Shown here: positions 8,215 through 18,103 of the stretch, in pieces
How the letters are laid out: every line of letters starts with the position of its first letter
How positions within the stretch are numbered: position 1 is the stretch's first letter
From: Halalkalibacter alkalisediminis
Lineage (GTDB): Bacteria; Bacillota; Bacilli; Bacillales; Bacillaceae_D
Length of the DNA: 64,000 bases
Reading direction: 5' to 3'
Assembly (NCBI RefSeq): GCF_028610705.1
Contig: NZ_JAQQWT010000018.1
Coordinates: forward strand, 1 to 64,000
The notes under the pieces: model-generated
Seen by the model: the letters and a program-made list of their open reading frames with translations, nothing else
What the model was told of the DNA's origin: nothing
The model's database searches: none
Made by a program: the position numbers and the translations under genes

Positions 8215-9243
8215 GTGAAGAAATTTAAATTTTTACCAGCCGTTTTTGCAGCAATGTTTGTTATGTCAGCATGTGGATCGGATGATACTTCATCACAGAC
8301 AGATAATGGAAGTGACGATTCAGCTCAAGAAGCAACTGAGACGATTACTTGGAAATTCGGACATTTGGCAGCTGAAGATCACCTATGGCATAAAACAGCA
8401 GAGAAATTCAGTGAGTTGGTAAGTGAAAATACAGATGGTCAAATTGAAATTCAAATCTATCCTAACAACCAACTAGGTGGGGAAACAGATACAATCAACA
8501 GTATTAAAGCAGGTTCTGCAGACTTAGTTATTTCTGGAGAAACAATGGCAAACTGGTCTCCAACAGCTGCGCTTATGGCAGTGCCTTACGCTTTTAGAGA
8601 TGAAGATCACTTAGTAAACGTCATCGAAGGGGACATCGGTCAACAAATTAAAGATGAAATTATCGAAAAAGTGGGTTTAACACCCCTTTACTATCACACA
8701 CGCGCACCGCGTAACTTAACGTCAAACGAACCAATCTCTACACCTGAAGATTTAAAAGGTTTTAGAATGCGTGTACCAAACGTTCCATTGTTCTTAAGTG
8801 TTTGGGAGGAAGCAGGGGCAAGGCCACAAGTCATGGACTTTAACGAGGTGTTTACTGGATTACAGCAAGGCGTGATCGATGGTCAAGAAAATCCGCTAGA
8901 TTTAATTCATAGTGCTGGTTTTGCTGAAGTGCAAGATTATGTAAATGAAACAGAACACGTTTACTCTTGGATTTATATTTTAGTAGGAAATGAACAGTTC
9001 AATGGTTTATCTGATGAATTAAAAGAAGGCGTTTTAGCAGCTGCTGAAGAAGCTCAAAACTACGGTAAAGAGCTCTTTGATACAGAATTCGAAAACTATC
9101 GTGCAGCTTTAACGGAAAAAGGAATGAACTTCAATAGTGATGTCGATCAAGATGCATTCCGTGAAGCGATGATGCCTGCTATCCAAAAAAGTTTATCTGA
9201 AGAACAATTTTCTCTTTATGAGCAAATCTTAGAAGTAGAATAG
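8215..9243 (+). CDS. TRAP transporter substrate-binding lipoprotein DctP
   Basis: A 342-residue extracytoplasmic binding protein of a TRAP transporter. The signal peptide ends VMSAC with lipid-attachment Cys20, followed by an Asp/Ser-rich linker. The DctP signature is clear: GGETDTINSIKAGSADLVISG, LKGFRMRVPNVPLF with the Arg that binds a carboxylate, and FTGLQQGVIDGQENPLDLI. Start is the GTG at 8215 behind AGGGGG. TRAP systems take up organic and sugar acids with a sodium gradient. In this operon the likely ligand is a hexuronate or aldonate. Confidence 0.92.
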   Translation: MKKFKFLPAVFAAMFVMSACGSDDTSSQTDNGSDDSAQEATETITWKFGHLAAEDHLWHKTAEKFSELVSENTDGQIEIQIYPNNQLGGETDTINSIKAGSADLVISGETMANWSPTAALMAVPYAFRDEDHLVNVIEGDIGQQIKDEIIEKVGLTPLYYHTRAPRNLTSNEPISTPEDLKGFRMRVPNVPLFLSVWEEAGARPQVMDFNEVFTGLQQGVIDGQENPLDLIHSAGFAEVQDYVNETEHVYSWIYILVGNEQFNGLSDELKEGVLAAAEEAQNYGKELFDTEFENYRAALTEKGMNFNSDVDQDAFREAMMPAIQKSLSEEQFSLYEQILEVE

Positions 9244-9258
9244 TAACACTTATTTTAG

Positions 9259-9315
9259 AAGGTACACCGCTTACGAACACAAAGGGAACAAAACAAGAAG
9301 TAAAGCGGTGTGCCT
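9259..9315 (+). terminator. Intergenic hairpin after dctP
   Basis: GGTACACCGCTTA at 9261-9273 pairs with TAAAGCGGTGTGCC at 9301-9314. There is no T-run, so it is more likely an mRNA-stabilising or partial-termination hairpin that lets the binding protein be made in excess over the membrane subunits. Confidence 0.55.
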
Positions 9316-9342
9316 AATTTATTGGTAAAGGATTGAAGAAAA

Positions 9343-9819
9343 GTGAGGAGTACAAAAATATTAGACCGCACCTTGGAAGTAGCTACAATTCTATGTTTTC
9401 TAGCTTTAATCATTGTAGTGGTTATCCAAATTGTTTCCCGCTATTTACCACAGACTTTTGTTTGGACTGAAGAATTATCGCGGTTCTTATTTTTATTTTC
9501 GGTTTCCTTTGGTGCTCCGTTGGCATTAAAGGACAAAGAATTTATCAATGTAGATCTATTGCTCCATTACCTTCCTAAAAGAGTAAGAGAAATCTATGAG
9601 GGATTTATCTATTTGACCATTGTTTTATTTAGTGCCGTCGTTGCGTATTGGGGATTTAGATTTATCGGAATTGGCCGTGGCCAAACGTCTGCAACCATGG
9701 CAATAGACATGTCTATCATCCATGCGTGTATTTTTATTGCAATGTTATTCATTGGAATTTATGCACTTCTCCATATGATTGACTATTTTAGAGGGCACCA
9801 AAGGGAGAGTGAAGACTAA
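9343..9819 (+). CDS. TRAP transporter small permease DctQ
   Basis: A 158-residue protein with four membrane helices, typical DctQ. Helix one carries ILCFLALIIVVVIQIVSRY, and the family motif WTEELSRFLFLFSVSFGAPLALKDKEFINVDLL is intact. DctQ forms a stabilising membrane wedge around the large DctM subunit. The start GTG at 9343 has only a weak ribosome binding site. The stop overlaps the dctM start in TAATG, pointing to coupled translation. Confidence 0.9.
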   Translation: MRSTKILDRTLEVATILCFLALIIVVVIQIVSRYLPQTFVWTEELSRFLFLFSVSFGAPLALKDKEFINVDLLLHYLPKRVREIYEGFIYLTIVLFSAVVAYWGFRFIGIGRGQTSATMAIDMSIIHACIFIAMLFIGIYALLHMIDYFRGHQRESED

Positions 9820-11093
9820 TGCTAGCACTTGTTTTATTTGTTTCATTTATATTCTTAATTTTTTTAGGTGTGCCAATTGCTTTTAGTTTAGGCATCTCTT
9901 CGGTCATCTACTTGTTAATGGCGGATATTTCTTTATCGATTATTCCACAAAGAATGTTTGGTGGATTAAACTCTTTTGTTCTTTTGTGTATTCCAGGCTT
10001 TATTTTGGCAGGGAATTTAATGAATGCAGGGGGAATTACGGAAAGAATTATTCAGTTTACCAATAATATTGTAGGCCATATCCGTGGTGGGTTAGGGCTT
10101 GCAAATGTGGGATCTTCAATGGGGTTTGCAGGTATATCTGGTACAGCTTTAGCAGATACAGCCAGTATTGGATCGGTTTTAATTCCAGCTATGAAAAAAC
10201 AAGGTTATGATGCTGATTTCTCTGCTGCTGTTACATCATCCTCATCAACCATTGGTCCAATTATTCCGCCTTCATTGCCACTAATTATTGTTGGTACGTT
10301 AGCAAGTGTCTCCATTGGAGATCTCTTTTTAGCGGGGGCCATCCCAGGAGTTCTTTTAGGGGTTGGTTTGATGATCGCCGTTTACATTATTTCCGTTAAG
10401 CGAAAGTATCCTAAAGGAGAAAAACAAAAGTTATCCGTCATTGGAAAATCATTTATGGATGCTTTTTGGGCATTAATGATGACGGTTGTCATTATGTACG
10501 GAATCTTGGGCGGTTATTTTACACCAACAGAAGCCTCTATTGTTGCGGTTGTTTATGCGTTGATAGTCGGTTTATTTGTGTATAGGGATCTTAAAGTAAA
10601 AGCAATTCCTGCTATTTTATTGGAATCAATGAAGAGCACAGCTTCGATTATGATTCTAGTTGGTTTGGCCAATTTATTTGGATGGATTTTAGTGAGTGAA
10701 CGAATTCCTCAATTAGTGGCAGAGACGATTCTTTCGATTTCGGATAGTAAGGTTGTTGTCATCTTACTGATTATTTTACTGTTGCTCTTTGTCGGTACAT
10801 TTATGGAAACGATCGCAGCACTTGTCATCTTGTTCCCAGTGCTTTTGCCTGTAGCAACGTCAGTCGGAATGGATCCTGTCCATTTTGGGGTAGTGATGGT
10901 TCTTGGTCTAATTATTGGACTTTCAACGCCTCCAGTCGGGGTTTGTCTATTTGTTGCATCAAGTATCGGGAAGGTATCTGTAGGGAAGACGTCTGTTGCT
11001 CTTATACCATTCTTAGCTGTTAGTATTTTGGTGTTATTGTTAGTTGCTTTTATACCAGAATTAACTCTTTATTTACCTAGCTTATTAGACTAA
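9819..11093 (+). CDS. TRAP transporter large permease DctM
   Basis: The 424-residue transport subunit of the sodium-driven TRAP system, with about 12 membrane segments. DctM hallmarks: [11 protein letters not shown] near the N-terminus, the hairpin segment [30 protein letters not shown], then [19 protein letters not shown] and a later [17 protein letters not shown]. Translation is coupled to dctQ by a one-base overlap. The transported acid is inferred from the downstream catabolic genes. Confidence 0.92.
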   Translation: MLALVLFVSFIFLIFLGVPIAFSLGISSVIYLLMADISLSIIPQRMFGGLNSFVLLCIPGFILAGNLMNAGGITERIIQFTNNIVGHIRGGLGLANVGSSMGFAGISGTALADTASIGSVLIPAMKKQGYDADFSAAVTSSSSTIGPIIPPSLPLIIVGTLASVSIGDLFLAGAIPGVLLGVGLMIAVYIISVKRKYPKGEKQKLSVIGKSFMDAFWALMMTVVIMYGILGGYFTPTEASIVAVVYALIVGLFVYRDLKVKAIPAILLESMKSTASIMILVGLANLFGWILVSERIPQLVAETILSISDSKVVVILLIILLLLFVGTFMETIAALVILFPVLLPVATSVGMDPVHFGVVMVLGLIIGLSTPPVGVCLFVASSIGKVSVGKTSVALIPFLAVSILVLLLVAFIPELTLYLPSLLD

Positions 11094-11115
11094 TGATGAA
11101 GGAGTTGAGTGTTTC

Positions 11116-12132
11116 ATGAAAGCTGTTCAAGTTACAGGTGCACATGAGCTTGCAATTATTGAAAAGGAAAAACCAGTTATAACGGAGACAAATCAAGTAC
11201 TAGTAAAAGTAAAAATGGTCGGTATTTGTGGATCTGACATACACATCTACCACGGAACCAATCCATTAGCGACGCTGCCAAGAATTATTGGTCATGAGGT
11301 CACAGGTCAAGTAGAAGAAATAGGAGCTAATGTGACGGGCCTTTCTGTTGGAGATAAAGTAGTCATAGAGCCCATTGAAACATGTGGTGAATGCTATGCC
11401 TGTCGGACTGGAAGAAAGAATGTCTGCAGCAAGTTAGAAGTATATGGCGTTCACCTGGAAGGCGGAATGCAAGAATACTTAGTCATGCCAGACTACTTAG
11501 TTCATAAAGTGAGTCAGGATTTAAATTGGAAAGAGTCTGTATTAGTTGAGCCATTTACCATTGGAGCGCAAGCAACGTGGCGTGGAAATGTGAAAGAGGG
11601 AGACACGGTGTTAATCATGGGTGCTGGTCCGATTGGCCTTTGTTGTTTGAAGATGGCCAAGGCAAAAGGCGCAACATGTATGATTACAGATCTAAGTGAG
11701 GATCGTCTTGATTTTGCAAAGTCTTGGGGAGCAGATATCACGATCAATGCCGCAAAGGAAGATGTAAGAGGAAAAGTATTGAGCCTAACGGAAGGCGAAG
11801 GGGCAAACATTGTCATCGATGCGGTTTGTATTCCAAAAACATTTGAGGATGCCGTTGAAGTGGTTTCTCCTGCTGGATATGTGGTCGTGCTTGGATTTGA
11901 TACCGTTGCTTCAAGTATTCCGCAGTTGCCTATTACGAAGAAGGAAGTCACGATTGTCGGATCACGATTACAAACGGATCAATTTCCTGAAGTAATTAAG
12001 TTATTCAATGAAAAGACGTTAGGGATAGAAGAGATGGTGACACATCAATTTCCGGTAGAAAACATTAAAGATGCGATCTCATTAATTGAAAAATCACCTA
12101 ATGAAATTCGCAAAGTTGTGGTCACATTTTAA
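11116..12132 (+). CDS. Zinc-dependent alcohol dehydrogenase, YjmD-like
   Basis: A 338-residue medium-chain dehydrogenase. The catalytic zinc site is visible in [12 protein letters not shown] and GHEVTG, the structural zinc site in [15 protein letters not shown], and the NAD-binding fold in GAGPIGL followed by an acidic TDLSEDRL that favours NAD. It resembles YjmD, which sits beside YjmC and uxuA in the B. subtilis hexuronate operon, and sorbitol/galactonate-type dehydrogenases. Likely oxidises an aldonate or sugar alcohol to a keto acid. Exact substrate unknown. Confidence 0.82.
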   Translation: MKAVQVTGAHELAIIEKEKPVITETNQVLVKVKMVGICGSDIHIYHGTNPLATLPRIIGHEVTGQVEEIGANVTGLSVGDKVVIEPIETCGECYACRTGRKNVCSKLEVYGVHLEGGMQEYLVMPDYLVHKVSQDLNWKESVLVEPFTIGAQATWRGNVKEGDTVLIMGAGPIGLCCLKMAKAKGATCMITDLSEDRLDFAKSWGADITINAAKEDVRGKVLSLTEGEGANIVIDAVCIPKTFEDAVEVVSPAGYVVVLGFDTVASSIPQLPITKKEVTIVGSRLQTDQFPEVIKLFNEKTLGIEEMVTHQFPVENIKDAISLIEKSPNEIRKVVVTF

Positions 12133-12155
12133 AAATGATTGAGGGGTTAAATACG

Positions 12156-12806
12156 ATGATTCAAAAATCTAAAATTATAATGGAAATGGTAGAGTCTGGC
12201 GTAGTGGCCGTCATCCGCACAGAGAGTGAAGAGGAAGCCATCCAGACTTCTAGTGCTTGTATGGAAGGTGGAATTAGATCGATTGAAGTAACGTTTACCG
12301 TGCCGGGGGCAGCAGATGTTATTTCAACTTTGACGAAAAAACCTGAGTTTAAACATTTACTCGTTGGTGCCGGGAGCGTTTTAGATAGTGAGACAGCGCG
12401 GATTGCGATACTTGCTGGGGCTAAATATGTGGTAAGTCCTTGTTTTGATCAAGATACCGCCATCCTGTGCAACAGGTACCAAATCCCTTACATGCCGGGC
12501 TGTATGACGGTAACTGAAATGAAAACGGCGATGGAATACGGCGCAGAGATCGTCAAAATGTTCCCAGGAAATCATTACTCACCATCAATTGTGAAATCAA
12601 TTAAAGGCCCGATTCCGCAAGTTTCGATTATGCCAACAGGCGGGGTTAATCTTGAAAATGCGAAAGAGTGGATCAAAAGTGGAGCCGTTGCGGTTGGAAT
12701 TGGCAGCGACTTAGCCAAACCTGCTAAAGTAGGAAACTATGAAGAAGTGACTGCACTAGCTAAACAATATTGTCTGCTTGTGAAAGAAGCAAGAGCAGAA
12801 ATGTAA
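12156..12806 (+). CDS. kdgA: KDPG aldolase (2-keto-3-deoxy-6-phosphogluconate aldolase)
   Basis: Splits KDPG to pyruvate and glyceraldehyde 3-phosphate, ending the uronate route. KDPG/KHG aldolase motifs are present: EVTFTVPGA with the catalytic Glu, VGAGSVL, VVSPCFD, MPGCMTVTEM and VKMFPGN with the Schiff-base Lys. I prefer the ATG at 12156, nine bases after GAGGGG, over the ATG at 12135 that lies only a few bases after the previous stop. The product is then 216 residues, usual for the family. Confidence 0.87.
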   Translation: MIQKSKIIMEMVESGVVAVIRTESEEEAIQTSSACMEGGIRSIEVTFTVPGAADVISTLTKKPEFKHLLVGAGSVLDSETARIAILAGAKYVVSPCFDQDTAILCNRYQIPYMPGCMTVTEMKTAMEYGAEIVKMFPGNHYSPSIVKSIKGPIPQVSIMPTGGVNLENAKEWIKSGAVAVGIGSDLAKPAKVGNYEEVTALAKQYCLLVKEARAEM

Positions 12807-12833
12807 ACAAATAGAGAGTATGGAGTGGTTCGT

Positions 12834-13895
12834 ATGAAAATGGTATTTAGATGGTTCGGGGAAGGAAACGATAGTGTTTCGTTAAAACACATTGGTCAAA
12901 TTCCTGGAGTAGAAGGATTAGTATGGGCCCTTCATGATGTTCCAGCTGGAGCAGAATGGCCAATGGATAAAATCCTAGAAGTGAAAAAGCAAGCCGATGA
13001 GCATGGTTTGCATATTGATGTCGTTGAAAGTGTAAACGTTCATGAAGATATTAAACTCGGTTTGCTGTCAAGGGACGTATACATTGAAAATTATAAAAAG
13101 ACCATTCAAAAGCTAGCGGAAGTTGGGGTTAAGGTCATCTGTTATAACTTTATGCCTGTATTTGACTGGATTCGTACAGATCTATTTAAAGAGCTTGAGG
13201 ATGGATCAACGGCGCTTTTTTATGAAGGATCGAAAATTGAGAATATCGATCCAATGGATTTAGTAAAAAAAATCAGTGAAAACTCAGATTTAACGATGCC
13301 TGGTTGGGAACCTGAAAGACTATCTCATTTAACAAAGCTGTTTGAATTGTATAAGGATGTGACCACAGAAGACTTGTGGGATAACTTAAAATATTTCTTA
13401 GAAGAAATTATCCCGGTGGCAGAGAAACATGATATCAAAATGGGAATTCATCCAGATGATCCCCCTTATCCAATCTTTGGCTTACCACGAATTATGATTA
13501 ATCGAGAAAATATTAAAAGGTTTTTAAGCCTTGTTGATAATCCTTACAATGGATTAACGCTATGTAGCGGTTCTTTAGGAGCTAATCCGACTAACGATAT
13601 TGGGGATATGGTTCGAGAGTTTGCGGATCGCATTGCTTTTGCTCATATCCGCAATGTCCGAATCTATGAAAATGGTGACTTTATCGAAACATCCCACAGA
13701 ACGCTGGATGGTTCGGTCGATATTTACGATATTGTCAAAGCCTATCACGAAAAAGGCTTTACAGGTTACGCCAGACCAGATCATGGTAGACATATTTGGG
13801 ATGAGGAGTGCAGACCTGGATACGGGCTGTATGACCGTGCACTTGGAATCATGTATATGTGGGGGATTTGGGATTCTCTAGAAAGACAAAAGTAG
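12834..13895 (+). CDS. uxuA: Mannonate dehydratase
   Basis: Converts D-mannonate to 2-keto-3-deoxygluconate. The N-terminus MKMVFRWFGEGNDSVSLKHIGQIPGV is highly typical of UxuA, as are MGIHPDDPPYPIFGLPRI, LTLCSGSLGANPTNDI, IAFAHIRNV and YARPDHGRHIWDE, which supply the metal-binding His, Cys and Asp residues. The start is the ATG at 12834 behind GGAGTGG; this leaves 353 residues. Together with the SDR downstream and KdgK/KdgA it forms the fructuronate to KDPG route. Confidence 0.93.
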   Translation: MKMVFRWFGEGNDSVSLKHIGQIPGVEGLVWALHDVPAGAEWPMDKILEVKKQADEHGLHIDVVESVNVHEDIKLGLLSRDVYIENYKKTIQKLAEVGVKVICYNFMPVFDWIRTDLFKELEDGSTALFYEGSKIENIDPMDLVKKISENSDLTMPGWEPERLSHLTKLFELYKDVTTEDLWDNLKYFLEEIIPVAEKHDIKMGIHPDDPPYPIFGLPRIMINRENIKRFLSLVDNPYNGLTLCSGSLGANPTNDIGDMVREFADRIAFAHIRNVRIYENGDFIETSHRTLDGSVDIYDIVKAYHEKGFTGYARPDHGRHIWDEECRPGYGLYDRALGIMYMWGIWDSLERQK

Positions 13896-13907
13896 AACGG
13901 ATCAAAA

Positions 13908-13954
13908 TAGTAGTGCCCCTATTAGCCGTTTAGTAAATGGGGGTCTTACTACTT
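13908..13954 (+). terminator. Hairpin between uxuA and the SDR gene
   Basis: TAGTAGTGCCCC at 13908-13919 can pair with GGGGGTCTTACTACT at 13939-13953. Only a short TTT follows. It may weaken, not stop, transcription into the last gene of the operon. Confidence 0.5.
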
Positions 13955-13973
13955 TAAAAAGGAGGAGAATCAT

Positions 13974-14822
13974 ATGTTAACGATAAATGAAAATCTCAAG
14001 GGGAAAGTGGCTGTGATTACCGGAGGAAGTGGCGTGCTATGCCGTGCGATGGCGAAAGAGCTTGCTAGACAGGGAGTAAAGGTAGCCATTCTGAATCGAA
14101 CGGAGGAAAAAGGAAAGCAAATTGAACAAAGCATTAGAGAAGCAGGAGGAGAGGCTTTAGCTATTGCTTGTGATGTTCTTGATGTCGAAAGTATTAAAAG
14201 AGCTGAACAACTTGTAACCGAAACATTTGGGGTTTGCGACATCTTAATCAATGGTGCTGGTGGAAACCATCCAGACGGAATTACGACAAATGAAATCTTC
14301 CAACAAGAAGATTTGGAAAAGGATGATGTCTCTACTTTTTTTGATTTAAAGAGTGAAGGATTTGGTCATGTATTTAACTTAAATATTTTAGGAACGGTAA
14401 ACCCAACCCAAATCTTTTTAAAGAAAATGGTTGATAAAAAGGGTGCTGTTGTGATTAATATGTCGTCAATGAGCGCGCCTTCCCCGATGACTAAGGTCCC
14501 AGCCTATAGTGCGGCAAAAGCGGGTATCGATAATTTCACACAATGGTTAGCGGTTCATATGGCTCAAGCAGGAGTCCGTGTGAACGCCATTGCCCCAGGT
14601 TTCTTTTTAACCGAACAAAATCGAGCATTGCTAACGAATGAAGATGGCTCACTCACAGAGAGAGCAGGAAAGATTATTACACATACGCCGATGAGAAGAT
14701 TTGGTGATCCTGAAGATTTACTTGGAACATTATTATGGTTAGTTGACAGCAAGATGTCTGGATTTGTGACGGGTGTAACCATTCCGGTAGATGGTGGATT
14801 TATGGCTTATTCAGGTGTTTAG
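13974..14822 (+). CDS. SDR oxidoreductase, probable D-mannonate oxidoreductase (fructuronate reductase)
   Basis: A 282-residue short-chain dehydrogenase. The nucleotide fold starts [23 protein letters not shown]; the usual Gly in TGxxxGxG is replaced by Cys (GVLC). NGAGGNHP is typical of the SDR-type mannonate oxidoreductases found beside uxuA (B. subtilis YjmF group). The catalytic Ser and Tyr-x3-Lys are in MSSMSAPSP and YSAAKAG. It should interconvert fructuronate and mannonate. It replaces the unrelated UxuB of enterics and closes the operon. Confidence 0.83.
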   Translation: MLTINENLKGKVAVITGGSGVLCRAMAKELARQGVKVAILNRTEEKGKQIEQSIREAGGEALAIACDVLDVESIKRAEQLVTETFGVCDILINGAGGNHPDGITTNEIFQQEDLEKDDVSTFFDLKSEGFGHVFNLNILGTVNPTQIFLKKMVDKKGAVVINMSSMSAPSPMTKVPAYSAAKAGIDNFTQWLAVHMAQAGVRVNAIAPGFFLTEQNRALLTNEDGSLTERAGKIITHTPMRRFGDPEDLLGTLLWLVDSKMSGFVTGVTIPVDGGFMAYSGV

Positions 14823-14825
14823 AGG

Positions 14826-15364
14826 GAGTGGGAAGTGGGAAGGGAAGCGGGGGGACGGTTCGAGACTGGTGAAAAAGTACCGTTTCTAATTAGCGAATTT
14901 TAGTTAAGCGCAAAATTTCAGGTTCAAAACTTAAAATCCAATGAATTTTTTGTGATTCTAACTCTGAAGGGGGAAAACCTTTGCGGTTTTCTCCTTATTA
15001 ATAGGATACTAAAGCTGCTATTCTTTTAAAATTGACTGCTATTGCAGCCAATTTAGATTGTTTAGACACACCTAATAGACCATACCCCTTGGCGCGGGAT
15101 AGGCCATGAAACCTTTTGAGCTCCGCATTTCCCTTCAATTGAAGCTCTTTTTTTATACTTTTCTAGAAACTCTTCAGTTTTTTGGTACTAAGAAATTTCA
15201 TAAAACTCTGTTGTGTTTTTACCCACTGTCAGAATTCTTCTAGCCCTTTTTTGGGTACACTCATCCCTTAGTGGGCATTCCTTGCATTGCTTTAGATAGT
15301 TCTACTGTTTTCATTTAGAATAATAAACCACTAGGGAAGCACGAGAACCGTCCCGTTGCTTCCC
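14826..15364 (-). mobile_element. IS1182-family relic (copy 2) with flanking REP words
   Basis: 14863-15134 repeats 4698-4980 of copy 1 nearly base for base and in the same orientation, starting with the same GAGACTGGTGAAAAAGT end. The minus strand encodes the transposase C-terminus (EFLEKYKKRASIEGKNAEL then ELKRFHGLSRAKGYGLLGV and KLAAIAVNF), running upstream to cysteine-containing QCKECPLRDEC-like sequence near 15280 with stops. The far end is lost at about 15325, where a REP unit (15334-15364, GGGAAGCACGAGAACCGTCC and its partner) follows. Outside the left end is another REP word GGGAAGCGGGGGGACGGTTC. Not functional. Confidence 0.75.
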
Positions 15365-15365
15365 G

Positions 15366-16718
15366 TTAGGATTCTTCTAGCTCTTCACGGATGTTCTCTA
15401 GCTTTGCGATCGTAGACTGAATCATTCGATCATAGATTTCTAAGATCAACTGGCCATAATTATCACCGGGAACGGCCCATTTTCCGTTTAAGGCGGTCCA
15501 TGTAGTAGCAGATCCTCTGTTTACTAAATTAAAGCGTGGGTCCACTAATGGGTACTTGTCCGGTAACGGTTCAGTCGAAGCATAGGCAAATAAATGTTGA
15601 ATATGGGCGAGAACCCCATCTCGCGGTGTAGCAAAGCTTGCTCCTGGATTATCTGAATCTGTAGCGCCTATACCGGCAAAGTTGTTTTGACTCGGTTGTA
15701 CGACTCCGGTAAATCGAAAGAAATTCGTTTCATGAATGGCTTGAGCAAACGCAACGTCTCCTCTAATTCCATAATAGTCTCCAAAGGTTAAATAATAATA
15801 ACCTAGCTTGATAGCGTTAGGGTTTATTTCTTTCACATACTGGTCCATTTGCTCTGGTGACTGGAACGTCTGACCTACTATCGAATAGCCGGACTGGACC
15901 TGACCCTGATCGTCTTGAGTAGAGTTGTTATCACTGAGGATGAAAGCATCTTCAATTCCTGCATTTTTCACTTCTTGCAGGCGTTTCTCGGCATTTTCTC
16001 TGCTTGAAAAGGCCCCAGCTTGGACACGATACCTGGTCTCACCAGAAACAGTAGTAGTGCTAATAAACGACTCAATGTTTCTTGAGTTCAAGTAAGCTAC
16101 TCTCTTTTCTGCATTTTCTCTTGAAGTGAAAGAGCCAGCTATGACCTTGTAAGTGACAGAGTCATTTGGTTTGCGTTGAAGATTAAAGGCATTTGCTAAA
16201 CCATTTACATGCCCCTGGGCTACTTGTTGACGCCAGGTAGAATCTTTCATCAAGGCAGCATCTTCAGGATTATCAATAAACCCATTCTCAGTTAAAAGGG
16301 CGGGCATGGTCGTTTCTCGTAAAACGTGAAAATTAGCTTTTTTCTTTCCGCGGTTAGGAAGTTGATTCACTTTTGTTATTTCTGCATGCATATGATCTCG
16401 ATACTGAGCAGTTGTGGATGAATCAGATAAGCTGCTATGAATATAGTCTTCATATCCTCTGGCTGTGCCATTAAAGGCATTAGCATGAATAGACAAGAAA
16501 TAATCAGCGTTCCAAGTATTGGCCTCGTTCGTACGTTCAGCTAAACTTTTACTGATATCGCTTGTACGACTCATCCTGACCTCGACGTTTTCATAGTGAT
16601 TTACTAGAATTGAACGGATTCTAAGAGCTATATCTAATACAATGTCTTTTTCTCTCAACCCATTACCTTGAGCTCCTGGATCTGAACCACCGTGTCCTGG
16701 GTCTAAATAAAGTTTCAT
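15366..16718 (-). CDS. N-acetylmuramoyl-L-alanine amidase / SPOR / glucosaminidase
   Basis: A 450-residue two-enzyme cell-wall hydrolase without an evident signal peptide. Residues 1-170 are an Amidase_3 domain (LDPGHGGSDPGA, SIHANAF, LLTENGFID supply zinc ligands and the catalytic Glu). Residues ~185-265 hold two SPOR repeats (YKVIAGSFTSRENAEKR and YRVQAGAFSSRENAEKR) that bind denuded glycan. Residues ~285-440 are a LytG/LytD-type glucosaminidase (GDVAFAQAIHETNFFRFTG, NNFAGIGATD). It can cut both the peptide link and the sugar chain. Lack of a signal peptide suggests a role in sporulation or lysis of the mother cell, which is inference. Confidence 0.88.
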   Translation of the reverse strand: MKLYLDPGHGGSDPGAQGNGLREKDIVLDIALRIRSILVNHYENVEVRMSRTSDISKSLAERTNEANTWNADYFLSIHANAFNGTARGYEDYIHSSLSDSSTTAQYRDHMHAEITKVNQLPNRGKKKANFHVLRETTMPALLTENGFIDNPEDAALMKDSTWRQQVAQGHVNGLANAFNLQRKPNDSVTYKVIAGSFTSRENAEKRVAYLNSRNIESFISTTTVSGETRYRVQAGAFSSRENAEKRLQEVKNAGIEDAFILSDNNSTQDDQGQVQSGYSIVGQTFQSPEQMDQYVKEINPNAIKLGYYYLTFGDYYGIRGDVAFAQAIHETNFFRFTGVVQPSQNNFAGIGATDSDNPGASFATPRDGVLAHIQHLFAYASTEPLPDKYPLVDPRFNLVNRGSATTWTALNGKWAVPGDNYGQLILEIYDRMIQSTIAKLENIREELEES

Positions 16719-17069
16719 CGAATTCCTCCATTCTCTAAAAAGTACCTTACCTTAATATAGTATGGAAAGGGATGAATTTTTGATCTGGACAAACGATGGT
16801 TCTGGTGCCTGGCACTCACTGTTGTACGATAATCCTACTTCTGGAAAAATCCCATGAGTAAAGGGGGGTGGAAGAAGAAGGAATTATCATACATATGGTT
16901 CCATATGCAATAAGTGAATACAAGGACCGTGCTGTTTGTGGTATTCTCTAAAGAAGATTATCGTAAAAATAATGATAGTACCTAAACCTGTATCCATACC
17001 TTTGAGTGACTTAAATACCATAATGTTATATATATTCCTCAGGCTGAAAGAAGATAAGTAGTTTTGAAA
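16719..17069. other. Gene-free stretch
   Basis: No convincing gene on either strand. A GTGCCTGGCACT REP core lies at 16805-16816. CATATGGTTCCATATG at 16894-16909 is a small palindrome. The right part runs into the NlpC/P60 relic. Confidence 0.4.
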
Positions 17070-17455
17070 GAGAGATTATCGAATGGCTATAAAAGAAATG
17101 GCTGTTAGGTGGTTATGTCAACGTTCCAAACTTGGATTAAAGGACCAGCCTTTCATGATGGGAATTGACTGAATAGTTAGTAACGGAGGTGAGGATGGAT
17201 GAGCCAACATGACTTTCACGATCAAGCCCCCAGGAATATAAGCCGTCTACATTCGGTTACAACAGATACGTTGAAACATATAGGACAAAGTGTCCCTCCT
17301 GATGAAAGGAAGCCTGGAGATCTAGTATTCTTTGATACGTACAAAATTGACGGTCATGTTGGGATTTACGTCGGTCCGTTTTAAGGGGCGCAATCTAGTA
17401 CAGGAGTAGCTTTTGTAGATAGGACTTCCGGATATAACCAAGAATGAGTTCGTCT
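17070..17455 (+). pseudogene. NlpC/P60 cell-wall endopeptidase relic
   Basis: Pieces of a secreted NlpC/P60 hydrolase survive in shifted frames. The clearest is in 17199-17384: ERKPGDLVFFDTYKIDGHVGIYVG, the segment holding the catalytic His region of the family. After a stop, the next piece reads GAQSSTGVAFVDRTSGY, the usual C-terminal continuation. Upstream at 17110-17170 the frame carries SFQTWIKGPAFHDG-like sequence. The catalytic Cys segment is not intact. The right end is cut by an IS3 relic. It is a dead gene, next to the intact amidase. Confidence 0.65.
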
Positions 17456-17933
17456 GGAACCTTTTGATCGGCCTCTGTGATGTGGATCCTGGTGGTGGAC
17501 GTCCCTTACTTCCTTTTTTCTCTTTTACTTGGTCCTTTTTTTGATCGTAGTAGGTAGAACGAGAAATGCCAATGATTAGCACCGTTTGTATCGCGTAGCC
17601 TTTGGAGATCCACTTGTCAACTACTTCAAATTTTTCAGCAAGTGAGGGTTTTTCTTTTTTATAAGGTCTTGTAGAACAGCCATTTTTTCAAGATCCTTCT
17701 CACCTAATAGCTTTTTAATCGATCATTATCTCGAGATAGTTTTTTTAACTTCTAAGAGTTCTATATTGGTTGCTTGCTGTCTCCATACTCGCCATCTTTG
17801 TATTTTCTAACCCAACGACTGACTATGTTTGGATTTAATTCATAGCGACGAGCAACAATCGTTTGTTTCCCTGTTTCAAGTACTTCTCTTAGGCCGGTTA
17901 ATTTCTTCTTTAGTGTTTTGTTCGTTTCATCAT
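17455..17933 (-). mobile_element. IS3-family (IS150-type) insertion sequence relic
   Basis: The minus strand carries the helix-turn-helix OrfA of an IS3-family element (KLTGLREVLETGKQTIVARRYELNPNIVSRWVRKY), broken by shifts, then KKLSRDNDRLK and the start of OrfB (DKWISKGYAIQTVL, GISRSTYYDQKKD, GRPPPGS). The catalytic DDE part is missing, so only about the first third of the element remains. No terminal repeats were found. The rest of the gap to 18103 shows nothing recognisable. Confidence 0.7.
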
Positions 17934-18103
17934 AAAAGCCCCCTTGATCCTTAGGTTGTAAGTTATTTCACTATAACTAAACAGTCTGTAAAGGGCTATA
18001 GAGAACGATAGATTATATAGAGTCTTAGTGAGCTAGTAGCGCGAGGAAGTAGCGATGGCAACATACAGGGCAATCACTTCTGAGCGAAAGGAGCATCATT
18101 CTT

